NCBI RefSeq assembly: GCF_009931115.1
Contig: NZ_CP047491.1
Span: forward strand, 1,563,501-1,627,500
Source: Microbulbifer hydrolyticus
GTDB taxonomy: Bacteria > Pseudomonadota > Gammaproteobacteria > Pseudomonadales > Cellvibrionaceae
Direction of reading: 5' to 3'
Length of the DNA: 64,000 nucleotides
The notes under the pieces are model-generated. The model made no database searches. It saw nothing but the letters and a program-made list of their open reading frames with translations, and had not been told where the DNA came from. The translations under genes were made by a program, and so were the position numbers. Below are positions 21,548 to 29,921 of this stretch, in pieces; position 1 is the first letter of the stretch; each line of letters begins with the position of its first letter.

Positions 21548-22542
21548 CGTGTCACCTCGCGCGGTGTGCGGGATTGGCCGAGCAGGTGTAAAGCAAAGCC
21601 CAGCAGTGACAGCACCAGGGCGATGCCCAGTGGCCAATGGGAAAGGTTGCGATGGGGGCGGTAGGTTTCGCTGTCGACTTTTTTCGGTGCCAGTGCGTCT
21701 ATCTGCCGGTAAACACGGGCGAGCGCCTGCTGATCATTGGCGAAATAGAATTCGCCACCGGTGCGCTCGGCAATTGCCTTGAGCGTTTCTTCATCCAGCC
21801 GGTTTTCCGATTCACCCTGCGGGTCGCCCACACCGATGGTGAGAATCTTTACCTGGCGCTGGGCGGCGATGGCGGCGGCATTGATCGGGCTCATGCTGCT
21901 CGCGGTGTCGCTGCCATCGCTGAGCAGAATCAGCAGGCGCTGCTTGACCTCGCTGCTCTCAAACTGGCGGATGGCGAGGCCGATCGCGTCACCCAGCGCG
22001 GTGTGCGGCCCGGCCATGCCCACTTCGGTCTGTTGCAACAGTTCCAGTACGGTTTCCAGGTCGGTCGTGAGAGGGGCCTGCACAAACGCCTTGCTGCCAA
22101 ATACGATGAGCGCCACGCGCTCGCCCTCGCGGCCCTTGAGGAATTCGGCCAGTACGCCTTTCACCCCCGCCAGTCGCTGCTGTCGGCTGCCGTCTGTGTC
22201 GATAAAGTCGGTCTGGTCCATCGAGCCGGAAATATCCACGGCGAGAATCAGGTCGCGTGCTGGCTTCTGGAGTGTCACCGCTTCGCCCTCCAGCTCCGGT
22301 CGCGCCAGCGCAGTGGCAATCAATAGCCAGGTCAACACGCCCAGAACCAGTTTCCACAGACTGCGGCCGCGCACGATGGACCCGGAGCCGGGAGTGAGGC
22401 TCAGATGCTCGCTGATACGCTGGAAAAAAGGCACCCGCAGGGCGTCAATTCTCTGGCGATACGGCGGTGCCAGTCGCCATACCAGAAGTGGCAGGGGTAT
22501 CAGCAGAAATACCCAGGGTGCGGCGAAACTCAATCCGCTCAC
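21544..22542 (-). CDS. batA: BatA-like VWA-domain membrane protein
   Basis: Protein of 332 residues: a membrane segment at about 8-24, a second near 64-80, then a von Willebrand A domain (about 95-290) with an intact metal site DISGSMD (D103, S105, S107), TDLETVLELLQQ, LILLSDGSD and ILTIGVGD. A C-terminal membrane segment closes it (IALVLSLLGFALHLL). The GTG at 22542 overlaps the stop of the DUF4381 gene (GTGA). It forms the core of the operon with batB/C, DUF4381, DUF58 and MoxR. The MoxR ATPase is thought to act on these VWA proteins. Confidence 0.88.
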   Translation of the reverse strand: MSGLSFAAPWVFLLIPLPLLVWRLAPPYRQRIDALRVPFFQRISEHLSLTPGSGSIVRGRSLWKLVLGVLTWLLIATALARPELEGEAVTLQKPARDLILAVDISGSMDQTDFIDTDGSRQQRLAGVKGVLAEFLKGREGERVALIVFGSKAFVQAPLTTDLETVLELLQQTEVGMAGPHTALGDAIGLAIRQFESSEVKQRLLILLSDGSDTASSMSPINAAAIAAQRQVKILTIGVGDPQGESENRLDEETLKAIAERTGGEFYFANDQQALARVYRQIDALAPKKVDSETYRPHRNLSHWPLGIALVLSLLGFALHLLGQSRTPREVTR

Positions 22543-23078
22543 GGTGACACCTCCGGGGCGCCTTTTTGTGCTGCGGAGTCGTCCGCCGAAGGCTCGATAG
22601 TCGCTTTGTGGGTGCGGATCCAGTGGCGCGCGGCGGCGGCCAATGCGGCGTTTGGCGGGCAAGCGGTATAGGCGCCGCGCAATAGTGCTTCTCCCACGTC
22701 GCCGCGGAATTCGTCCCCCGGGTACTGCCGGTTCAGGAACGCCAGCCAGGCGGCGCCGGTGAGTCCCGCTACCTGTTGCCGGGGGTAGACCGCCAGCGCG
22801 GTGCGGCGTAACAGTTCGGCAATCGCGCCCGGATTATTTTCCACCGTGCGCAGGGTGTTCAGCGCGGCGCGTCGGTAGGCGTTTTTTCGGTAGTGGCGCC
22901 AGGTGCGCCAGGCGAGATAGATTGCCAGCAGGAGTACACCCGCCAGCAGGGATCTGGCGAGGGGAGTTTGCGGCCACAGGGAAATGGCCTCCGGTACAGG
23001 CGGTGGCACCAGCTGTGCAATCAGGTCCGGCAGTGTGGTTTCGGTATTTGCAGCGGTGCCCGGTTCAGTCTGTGCCAC
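22539..23078 (-). CDS. DUF4381 membrane protein of the Bat operon
   Basis: Protein of 179 residues with one membrane segment (about 45-62, LLAGVLLLAIYLAW) and a cytoplasmic helical tail containing RRTALAVYPRQQVAGLTG and WLAFLNRQ. This layout is the DUF4381 family, always found next to DUF58 and Bat genes. The GTG at 23078 was chosen because GAGGAC lies just upstream. It overlaps the end of the DUF58 gene by 14 bases, and its own stop overlaps the batA start. Function is unknown. It is likely a structural partner of the VWA proteins. Confidence 0.8.
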   Translation of the reverse strand: MAQTEPGTAANTETTLPDLIAQLVPPPVPEAISLWPQTPLARSLLAGVLLLAIYLAWRTWRHYRKNAYRRAALNTLRTVENNPGAIAELLRRTALAVYPRQQVAGLTGAAWLAFLNRQYPGDEFRGDVGEALLRGAYTACPPNAALAAAARHWIRTHKATIEPSADDSAAQKGAPEVSP

Positions 23079-24087
23079 TGGCGTCCTCCCGCACGCTCGC
23101 CGCCAGCCCCAGCAGACGTCGCAGCTGCGGCAGCGTTTCTTCACCGGCGGACAGCGGGGCCAGCGGAATACCGTAGCGCTGGTGCCAGCGGTCTATGGCG
23201 GCGTGGCGCTCCCGACTGAACTGGTTCATGGCAGCGTGTATCTGTCTGTCCCGGGTATCCAGGGTCGCCTGGCGGTCGCCATCGGAAATGGCGCTGACAA
23301 AATCCGTCGGCATTTCATCCGCGCTGGGGTCTGACACTGGTACCAGTATCACATCGTTATGGCGGGCGAGCCCGGCGAGCAGGCGGTCGCTGGTGGGGCC
23401 GATCACATCGAAATCACTAATCAGCAGTATCAGGTGATCCCGCCGCGCCATATTGGCCACCGACTGCAGCACCGTGTCCAGTGATGTGGGGGCCTGCGCG
23501 GGGGCGTCTGCGTGCAGTGCTGCATTGGCGTCTGCCAGTTCGGTGAGAAAGCGGGTGAGCGCGCGACGGTTGCGTTTGGGGCGCTGGGCATAGAGACCGG
23601 CGTCGCGAACTACTATGCCGCCGACGCGGTCGTCCTGGTGGAGCACCGCAAAGGCGACCAGCGCTGCGGCTTCTGCGGCAGTGACGGATTTCATTGCGTG
23701 CTCGGTGCCAAAAAACATCGACATGCGCTGGTCCACCACAATCAATACGGGGCGATCGCGCTCCTCGGTGTACACCCGCACGTGGGGCTCGCCGGTGCGC
23801 GCAGTTACGTTCCAGTCGATCGCGCGCACATCATCCGACGGCCAGTACTCCCGCAGTTCCTCGAAGTTGAGACCGCGCCCGCGCAAGCGGGAACTGTGTC
23901 TGCCGGCGAGCACACTGCGCGCGGGCTGGCGGGGCAGCAGCTTGAGTGTCTGCGCCGGGCCCTCGAGAGCCTGCAGGTGGGTCAGGTCCACGTGAATACG
24001 CGGGTCTGTGCCAGGCTTCACGGTGGCGGCGGGGGTGGCCAACCCGGTGCGGCTTCGATTGCGGTTGCGAACGGAGAAATTGAACAT
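23065..24087 (-). CDS. DUF58 domain protein of the MoxR-Bat operon
   Basis: Protein of 340 residues with the DUF58 core: SRLRGRGLNFEELREYWPSDDVRAIDWNVTART near 65-95, then a VWA-like fold with RPVLIVVDQRMSMFFG near 115. The second half contains LILLISDFDVIG. It lacks membrane segments. The ATG at 24087 starts 23 bases after the moxR stop. The frame continues upstream into moxR, but this is an antisense-free overlap with poor codon content and was rejected. It belongs to the operon that starts with moxR. Confidence 0.88.
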   Translation of the reverse strand: MFNFSVRNRNRSRTGLATPAATVKPGTDPRIHVDLTHLQALEGPAQTLKLLPRQPARSVLAGRHSSRLRGRGLNFEELREYWPSDDVRAIDWNVTARTGEPHVRVYTEERDRPVLIVVDQRMSMFFGTEHAMKSVTAAEAAALVAFAVLHQDDRVGGIVVRDAGLYAQRPKRNRRALTRFLTELADANAALHADAPAQAPTSLDTVLQSVANMARRDHLILLISDFDVIGPTSDRLLAGLARHNDVILVPVSDPSADEMPTDFVSAISDGDRQATLDTRDRQIHAAMNQFSRERHAAIDRWHQRYGIPLAPLSAGEETLPQLRRLLGLAASVREDASGTD

Positions 24088-24110
24088 GGCGTGTTGCTCG
24101 CTGCCGCCGG

Positions 24111-25118
24111 TCAGGGCAGGGCGACCTGCTCGAGCAACTGGTCGATCACCCGGTCGGTGCTGATGCCTTCCCCCTGAGCTTCGAAGCTCAGTCCCAGGCG
24201 ATGGCGCAGGCAGTCGTGGATCACCGCATGAATGTCCTGCGGGTCCACGTAGTCGCGACCTTCGAGCCAGGCGTTGGTGCGCCCGCATTTGTCCAGTGCG
24301 ATGGAGCCTCGCGGGCTGGCCCCAATCTCGATCCAGCGCGCCAGCTCGTCCGAATAATTTGCCGGGTGGCGGCTGGCCTCGACCAGGTCCGCCATATAGC
24401 GGCCCATGGCATCGGAGACATGGATCGCCGCAATCTCCCGGCGGGCGTCAAACACGGCCTGCTGTGGAATGACGGTGGAACCGGTGGCGGGCTCCGCTGG
24501 CATTGCGGTGGGTCCGGTTGCCGAGGCCCCGGCCGCGGCAATTTCCTCCCCGCGTACCAGCTCGATTACCGACACCTCATCTTTCACCGGCGGGTAGGTC
24601 ATTAATACGTGCATCAGGAAGCGGTCCATCTGTGCTTCCGGCAGCGGATAGGTACCTTCCTGTTCGATAGGGTTCTGGGTGGCCATCACCATAAACAGTG
24701 GTGGCATTTTGTGGGTCTTGCCCGCAACGGTGACCTGACGCTCTTCCATCGCCTCCAGCAGGGCGGACTGCACCTTGGCTGGCGCGCGGTTAATTTCATC
24801 GGCGAGGACGATATTGGCGAAGATGGGGCCGGGGTGAAAACGAAATTCGGATTTGTGTTCATCCCGGTAGAGCATATCGGTACCAGTCACATCAGCGGGC
24901 AGGAGATCCGGGGTGAACTGGATGCGGCTGAAATCTGCTTCCAGATTTTTTGCCAGGGATTTGATGGCGCGGGTTTTTGCGAGACCCGGCAGCCCTTCGA
25001 CCAGCAGGTTGCCGTTGGCCAGCAGACCGATAATCAGCCGCCGGATTACTTCCCGTTGGCCGATAATGGAGTGGCCTATGGCCACTTCCAACTGTTCTAT
25101 CTGTTCTCTTGCGGCCAT
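24111..25118 (-). CDS. MoxR-family AAA+ ATPase
   Basis: Cytoplasmic ATPase of 335 residues, probably a chaperone for the VWA proteins encoded downstream. Walker A is GLPGLAKTR near 43-51, Walker B is IVLADEINRAP near 105, the sensor stretch is MVMATQNPIEQEGTYPLPEAQMDRF near 143. The MoxR C-terminal lid begins at about 220. An Ala/Gly/Pro/Thr-rich insertion of about 25 residues lies near 195-220 (AAAGASATGPTAMPAEPATG), absent from most family members I know. The start ATG follows TAGGGAC. It is the first gene of the Bat operon. Confidence 0.93.
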   Translation of the reverse strand: MAAREQIEQLEVAIGHSIIGQREVIRRLIIGLLANGNLLVEGLPGLAKTRAIKSLAKNLEADFSRIQFTPDLLPADVTGTDMLYRDEHKSEFRFHPGPIFANIVLADEINRAPAKVQSALLEAMEERQVTVAGKTHKMPPLFMVMATQNPIEQEGTYPLPEAQMDRFLMHVLMTYPPVKDEVSVIELVRGEEIAAAGASATGPTAMPAEPATGSTVIPQQAVFDARREIAAIHVSDAMGRYMADLVEASRHPANYSDELARWIEIGASPRGSIALDKCGRTNAWLEGRDYVDPQDIHAVIHDCLRHRLGLSFEAQGEGISTDRVIDQLLEQVALP

Positions 25119-25227
25119 GTCCCTACCTAAAAACGACTCCTTTCTATACGCTAGCAGAGGCCCGTATTATGGGCGGTGTATGGCACGCTATACTTGCAGC
25201 CAATAACACCATAACACCGGAGATTTC

Positions 25228-27561
25228 ATGCGTTTTCCCTGGTCGATTCTGTTGCTGCCTCTGTTGCTGTTGCTTGCTGCCTGTGACAAAAACAGCGACA
25301 CGGAACAGGTTTCTGCGGACGCGTCCTACCGCCAGCAAGGGGCGAAAAAAAGCGCGATCGAACCTCCTTCCGGTGAACAACGCACGGCATCGGCGGCTTC
25401 CTCCGGCACCACAGCGGTTGACGCGGGTTATGTTGGTGCCGAGCAATGCGGAAGCTGCCACCAAGCGGAATTTGACGACTGGAAAAAATCCCACCACGAC
25501 CTGGCGATGAAAGTGCCAAACGAAACTACCGTGGTCGGGGATTTCAACAACACCTCCTTCAAGTATTACGGCACCGAATCGCGGTTCTATAAAAAGGACG
25601 GTAAATACTTCGTGCGCACCGATGGCCCGGACGGAGAGCTGCACGATTACCCGGTGGCCTATACCTTCGGGATTCATCCCCTGCAGCAGTACCTGATTGC
25701 ACTGCCCGGTGGGCGCCTGCAGGCGCTGTCGGTTTCCTGGGACTCGCGCAGCAAGGAGGAGGGCGGGCAGCGCTGGTTCCACCTGTACCCGGATGAGGAA
25801 ATTAAACCCGGCGACCCGCTGCACTGGACCGGTATCAACCAGAACTGGAACTTCCAGTGTGCCGATTGTCATTCCACCAACCTGCACAAAAACTACAACG
25901 CGGACACCGAGAGCTTCGATACCCAGTGGGCGGAAATGAATGTGGGCTGTGAAGCCTGCCATGGTCCCGGGGAAAAACATGTCCAGTGGGCGGCATTACC
26001 GGAAGTGGAAAGGTCCGTGCTGAAGCACAGCGGTTTCGAGGTGAGCTACCGCGAACGTCTGAAAGCGCACTGGAACATGGACCCCAAAAGCGGTATTGCG
26101 CATCTCAAAAATGTGGACATCAACACCCAGCAGGAAATCTCGACCTGTGCCCAGTGCCACTCCCGCCGCGGTACCCAGTTCCCCGGTGCCAAGCCCCACG
26201 ACAAATTTCTGGACTTCTTCCACCCGGCATTGCTGGATGAAAACCTTTACCACGCCGATGGCCAGATCGACGATGAGGTGTACGTGTGGGGATCCTTCCT
26301 GCAGAGCAAGATGCACGGTGCCGGCGTTACCTGCAGCAACTGTCACAACCCCCACAGTCTGAAAACCCGTGTGGAGGGTAACGGCCTGTGCGCCCAGTGC
26401 CACATGCCGACCAAGTTCGATACCGCAGAGCACCACTTTCATCCGCAGGGCAGTGAGGGTGCACAGTGTGTGAGCTGCCACATGCCCACCAAAACCTATA
26501 TGCAGGTAGATGCGCGGCGGGATCACAGCTTCCGCGTGCCGCGTCCGGATCTGTCGGACAAGATTGGCAGTCCCAATGCCTGTATTGGTTGTCATGTCGA
26601 CGAGAGCAATCAGTGGGCGGCGGATATCCTGCAAGAGAAATTTGGCGCACCCGATCCCCACTATGGTGAGGCTATCCACGCCGGTCGCACTGGCGCGCCG
26701 GATGCAGAAGGTCGGCTGTTGAAACTGGTGATGGACGACACACAACCGGAAATCGTGCGGGCCACGGCGGTCTCACTGCTGCCCAGCTACCTGTCTCAGA
26801 CCAGCGCTCAGGTATTGCAGGTGATTGCCCAGGGCGATTCGGAATTGCAGCACCTGGGCATGGCGCGCGCTCTGGACCGGGTGCCGCAACAGGTGCGCCC
26901 GGCGCTGGCGATTCCACTGCTGTACGAGGATGAGCGGGTGACGGCCGCACTGGCCGGAGACGCCCTGGCCGGTGCTCCCATGGGCGGCTATCCGGAAGAG
27001 GTTGGCAAGCGTTTTAACGCGGCAATATCGGATTATGTAGCTGCGGCGGAATTCAATAGCGATCGCCCGGAAAGCCTGGCCAATCTCGCGGCGCTGCGCG
27101 CCCGCGAGGGCAACCAGGCTTCCGCGGAGCAGCTCCTCAGCCAGGCCATCGAGCTCGCCCCTTACTACACACCCGCGGTGATTAACCTGGCCGACCTGTA
27201 TCGGGCCAGTGGCCGGGAGTCGGACAGTGAGACGCTGTTGCGCGAAGCCATGGACCACTCCTACGACAAGGCGCCACTGCAGCACACATTGGGGTTGAGC
27301 CTGGTGCGGCAGAAAAAAATGCCGCAGGCACTGGAGATGTTGCGCACTTCCGCCCATGCGGATTCCGCGACGCCGCGCTATGTGTATGTGTACGGGATAG
27401 CCCTTAACTCGCAGGGGAAGCCTCAAGAGGCTATTCGCGAGCTGGAACAGGGGCTGGAGCGCTTTCCCGGCGACCGTCAGATTTTATCGGCGCTGGTGTC
27501 GATTCACCATGAGCAGGGCAATGAAGAGGAAGCCAGGCGCTATCAGCAGCAGTTGCAATAA
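25228..27561 (+). CDS. octaheme c-type cytochrome lipoprotein with TPR tail
   Basis: Protein of 777 residues with a lipoprotein signal (LLAAC, C19). Eight CxxCH heme-binding motifs are spread from residue 74 to 456: CGSCH, CADCH, CEACH, CAQCH, CSNCH, CAQCH, CVSCH and CIGCH. A helical TPR-like half (about 500-777) follows the heme part. The heme half resembles cytochrome c554 or nitrite-reductase-type multiheme proteins. It probably carries electrons in the periplasm at the membrane surface, while the TPR part binds partners. The redox partner is not identifiable here. It diverges from the MoxR-Bat operon. Confidence 0.9.
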   Translation: MRFPWSILLLPLLLLLAACDKNSDTEQVSADASYRQQGAKKSAIEPPSGEQRTASAASSGTTAVDAGYVGAEQCGSCHQAEFDDWKKSHHDLAMKVPNETTVVGDFNNTSFKYYGTESRFYKKDGKYFVRTDGPDGELHDYPVAYTFGIHPLQQYLIALPGGRLQALSVSWDSRSKEEGGQRWFHLYPDEEIKPGDPLHWTGINQNWNFQCADCHSTNLHKNYNADTESFDTQWAEMNVGCEACHGPGEKHVQWAALPEVERSVLKHSGFEVSYRERLKAHWNMDPKSGIAHLKNVDINTQQEISTCAQCHSRRGTQFPGAKPHDKFLDFFHPALLDENLYHADGQIDDEVYVWGSFLQSKMHGAGVTCSNCHNPHSLKTRVEGNGLCAQCHMPTKFDTAEHHFHPQGSEGAQCVSCHMPTKTYMQVDARRDHSFRVPRPDLSDKIGSPNACIGCHVDESNQWAADILQEKFGAPDPHYGEAIHAGRTGAPDAEGRLLKLVMDDTQPEIVRATAVSLLPSYLSQTSAQVLQVIAQGDSELQHLGMARALDRVPQQVRPALAIPLLYEDERVTAALAGDALAGAPMGGYPEEVGKRFNAAISDYVAAAEFNSDRPESLANLAALRAREGNQASAEQLLSQAIELAPYYTPAVINLADLYRASGRESDSETLLREAMDHSYDKAPLQHTLGLSLVRQKKMPQALEMLRTSAHADSATPRYVYVYGIALNSQGKPQEAIRELEQGLERFPGDRQILSALVSIHHEQGNEEEARRYQQQLQ

Positions 27562-27577
27562 TCTGCATAAGAGCAAT

Positions 27578-27608
27578 AAAAAAGCGCGGCCACTGGCCGC
27601 GCTTTTTT
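27578..27608. terminator. bidirectional terminator between cytochrome and AraC genes
   Basis: AAAAAAGCGCGGCC pairs with GGCCGCGCTTTTTT around a three-base loop. It lies between the convergent cytochrome and AraC-family genes. Confidence 0.92.
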
Positions 27609-27686
27609 ATTTCGGGGGGATTGATATTGAGAGGGGTCGCCTGCCACTGCGGCGGTAATTCCCTGAAGGTTTCCGGGGGCTCGTCG

Positions 27687-28694
27687 CTAACCTTGCCGAT
27701 TGCCCCTGATCTCCGAGGGCGAGCGCCCGAACCAGCGCCTGAAGCTGCGGCTGAAGACGGCGAGGTCGGCATAACCCAGATTGAGTGCGATATTGGTCAA
27801 CGGCATACTGCTGTTCAATACCGCCGACTCAGCCACTTCCCTGCGGGTTTCTTCCAGGATTGCGCGAAAGCTTGTGTCGGTTGCTTCCAATATGCGCTGC
27901 AGCTTTTTGGGGTGCATGCCAAGACAGAGTGCCACGTTGGTTTTGTTGCAGTCCCCGGTGGGCAGCAGGCCGAGAATAGCGTGTTTTACCAGCGGGGTCA
28001 GGTCGCTCTCTGAATCGCTTTTCAGTTGTTCGAACTGGGTAAAAATGACCTGGTCTACCAGACCTTCCAGGGTGCGCGGTTTTCTTTTCAGGGTTTCCCG
28101 ATCGATATAAAAACAATTGTATTGCGCATCGAATTCCACCGGGCACGAGAAGGTTTCGGTATAGAGATTCTTGCCATTTTCCGGCGTCGGGCGGCGTAGA
28201 AATACCCGGCTCGAATGCCACTGCGGCCCTGCCATATCCCGTACCAGCTGGTAGATCATACCAAGACTCAAGTCCTCGAGTTGCGGGTAGTGGCCGGTTT
28301 TCGAATTGACGATCTCCAGACGCAATTCTGCTTGACCGTTCGCCGCTGGGTTCATAGAGAGGATTGCGCCCTGCGCGTGCAGATGGGCGTACTTACCGCC
28401 AACGGTCATTGCACTGAGGATACTGTCTTGCCGAGAAAGGTAGGCCCCGAAAAGACCCAGAACATGCAGGCCCTGTTTCGTAGACAAATGCAGGCCGAAG
28501 GCGTCGTCACCCGTTTCCTCAGCCGCCAATTCCAGCAATTTCCCAAGACTCTCGTAGGGAATCAGGTTGTCCGGTTCGCGCACTTGGCTTGCGGGTAGCC
28601 CAGCGGCTTTCAATAATTTCACCGGGTTGGCACCGAGTTTACGCGCCAGCTCGTCAAATCCATACAGGGCTCCAGCCCTGACAAACTCTGTCAT
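27687..28694 (-). CDS. AraC-family regulator (OruR/arabinose-binding-like type)
   Basis: DNA-binding regulator of 335 residues. The N-terminal half (about 10-190) matches the arabinose-binding-like domain of OruR-type regulators (ELARKLGANPVKLLKAAGLP at the start). The C-terminal half (about 235-330) is the two-helix-turn-helix AraC domain, ending LNLGYADLAVFSRSFRRWFGRSPSEIR. Regulators of this type commonly control nearby monooxygenase, dehydrogenase and acyl-CoA ligase genes. Here the candidates are the cupin, dehydrogenase, ligase and monooxygenase genes across the following 600-base intergenic region. Confidence 0.88.
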   Translation of the reverse strand: MTEFVRAGALYGFDELARKLGANPVKLLKAAGLPASQVREPDNLIPYESLGKLLELAAEETGDDAFGLHLSTKQGLHVLGLFGAYLSRQDSILSAMTVGGKYAHLHAQGAILSMNPAANGQAELRLEIVNSKTGHYPQLEDLSLGMIYQLVRDMAGPQWHSSRVFLRRPTPENGKNLYTETFSCPVEFDAQYNCFYIDRETLKRKPRTLEGLVDQVIFTQFEQLKSDSESDLTPLVKHAILGLLPTGDCNKTNVALCLGMHPKKLQRILEATDTSFRAILEETRREVAESAVLNSSMPLTNIALNLGYADLAVFSRSFRRWFGRSPSEIRGNRQG

Positions 28695-29298
28695 GCTCGT
28701 GTCTCGGGTCGCTCGATGGCCGCACTTTGCAGTGGCCGATTACTGGCGGTGGATCGTGATCGTTCCGTCGCAGCGTATCGTCCCTGTCCCATTTTGCAAA
28801 GTGCCTGTCCCAAAATATCAAACCGCAGCCCAGGGGATCAATTAATCTCAATACCACTCCTGTAGCGATCAAGGGCGGACCGGAATGACCGGACAAGGCC
28901 CAGAGTTCATAAAAATAAAGCGAAATACAGAAATACAGAATGAGGACATCGAGCGATGATCGAGTCACTTCTCAAATCCGGGTCAAGCCAGCGTGGCCCG
29001 CAGAATCCTTCACAGCGTAGACAGCGACTGCTGTTAGCCACTTATTCCCGGACCCGGTTTTGCCTGCAGCGGGTTTCCGGCTGAGCGCAGCTGCCGACTT
29101 TTGATGTACCCCTGCTTGGTGATCGATTGACCGGTATGAAAAGTGTGTGCGACGCGAGCAAAGCAAAATCTGTGCTCGGCTGGCCGCCGAGAATAACCTT
29201 GGGCGAGGCCATGCGGGAAATCCAGCAGGCTTACGCTCAGCCCTGAGAAAGACCATTCTCACTTAGAGTGGCGCAAGCAAGATGAGAGGAAACTCAAA
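28695..29298. other. intergenic region upstream of AraC and cupin genes
   Basis: A 604-base divergent region with no complete gene. It should hold the promoters of both flanking genes. The only coding trace I see is the epimerase-like fragment at 29085-29246. Nothing else is recognisable. Confidence 0.4.
29085..29246 (+). pseudogene. C-terminal fragment resembling an NAD-dependent epimerase/dehydratase
   Basis: An open stretch of 53 codons after a TGA, reading LLGDRLTGMKSVCDASKAKS, then VLGWPPRITLGEAMREIQQA, up to a TGA. The DASKAKSVLGW...PRITLGEAMRE pattern is the usual end of extended short-chain dehydrogenases (dihydroflavonol-reductase-like epimerases). No start or upstream part can be read in frame, so it looks like the tail of a lost gene. 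The resemblance rests on about 30 residues and could be chance. Confidence 0.4.
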
Positions 29299-29808
29299 AT
29301 GACCATTCCATTCCCGATTCACGCGCAGGATGCTCTGCTTACCATCAATACGGATGAACAGCCGTTCGTGAAAAACGCTCTGCCAGGGGTTCACGTAATG
29401 CCGTGCTTCCTGGATACCGAAAACGGTGTGTGGGTGCTGCGTGTGCAGTTCGAGCCGGGTACCGTGTTACCCAGGCACTTCCACACCGGTTGTGTGCATC
29501 TCTACACCATTTCTGGCAGCTGGCACTACACAGAATACCCGGATCAGCCGCAGACAGCGGGAAGTTACCTTTACGAGCCGGGTGGCTCCGTGCATCAGTT
29601 CCAGGTGCCCGAGACAAATACCGAGGTCACCGATACATTCATGGCGGTATTTGGTGCGAACATCAATTTTGATGAAAACGATGAGTTTATGAATGTGATG
29701 GACGCTGGTTGGATCGAGACAATCATGCTTGAGGCCGCCAAGGCTCAGGGCATTGTCCCGCGGTATATCAAGCCGAAGTCTACTGCCGGATATTCCGACG
29801 AAGAATGA
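29299..29808 (+). CDS. cupin protein, 2,4'-dihydroxyacetophenone dioxygenase-like
   Basis: Protein of 169 residues with one cupin barrel: FEPGTVLPRHFHTGCVHLYTISG (near 52-74) and YLYEPGGSVHQFQVPE (near 92). It fits the family named after dihydroxyacetophenone dioxygenase, which cleaves a C-C bond in hydroxylated aromatic ketones. Many members have other roles. The histidine pair of motif 1 is present (HFH). Where a Glu is often found there is a His (CVH). AGAGGAAA lies just upstream of the ATG. The dehydrogenase gene follows 113 bases later on the same strand. Confidence 0.78.
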   Translation: MTIPFPIHAQDALLTINTDEQPFVKNALPGVHVMPCFLDTENGVWVLRVQFEPGTVLPRHFHTGCVHLYTISGSWHYTEYPDQPQTAGSYLYEPGGSVHQFQVPETNTEVTDTFMAVFGANINFDENDEFMNVMDAGWIETIMLEAAKAQGIVPRYIKPKSTAGYSDEE

Positions 29809-29921
29809 TGACGCAGGTGGCTTTCAATATTTTGAAATAATTCCCGAAAACAGAGCAGCCACCTCCGAGTGCAGGAGACATTTACTGCGTACCGGACTCG
29901 GTGGTTAACTCGGAGAACTTT

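Noticed and set aside
28972..29262. A minus-strand frame of 96 codons
   Set aside because: It lies opposite the epimerase-like fragment and has no start signal or known domain.
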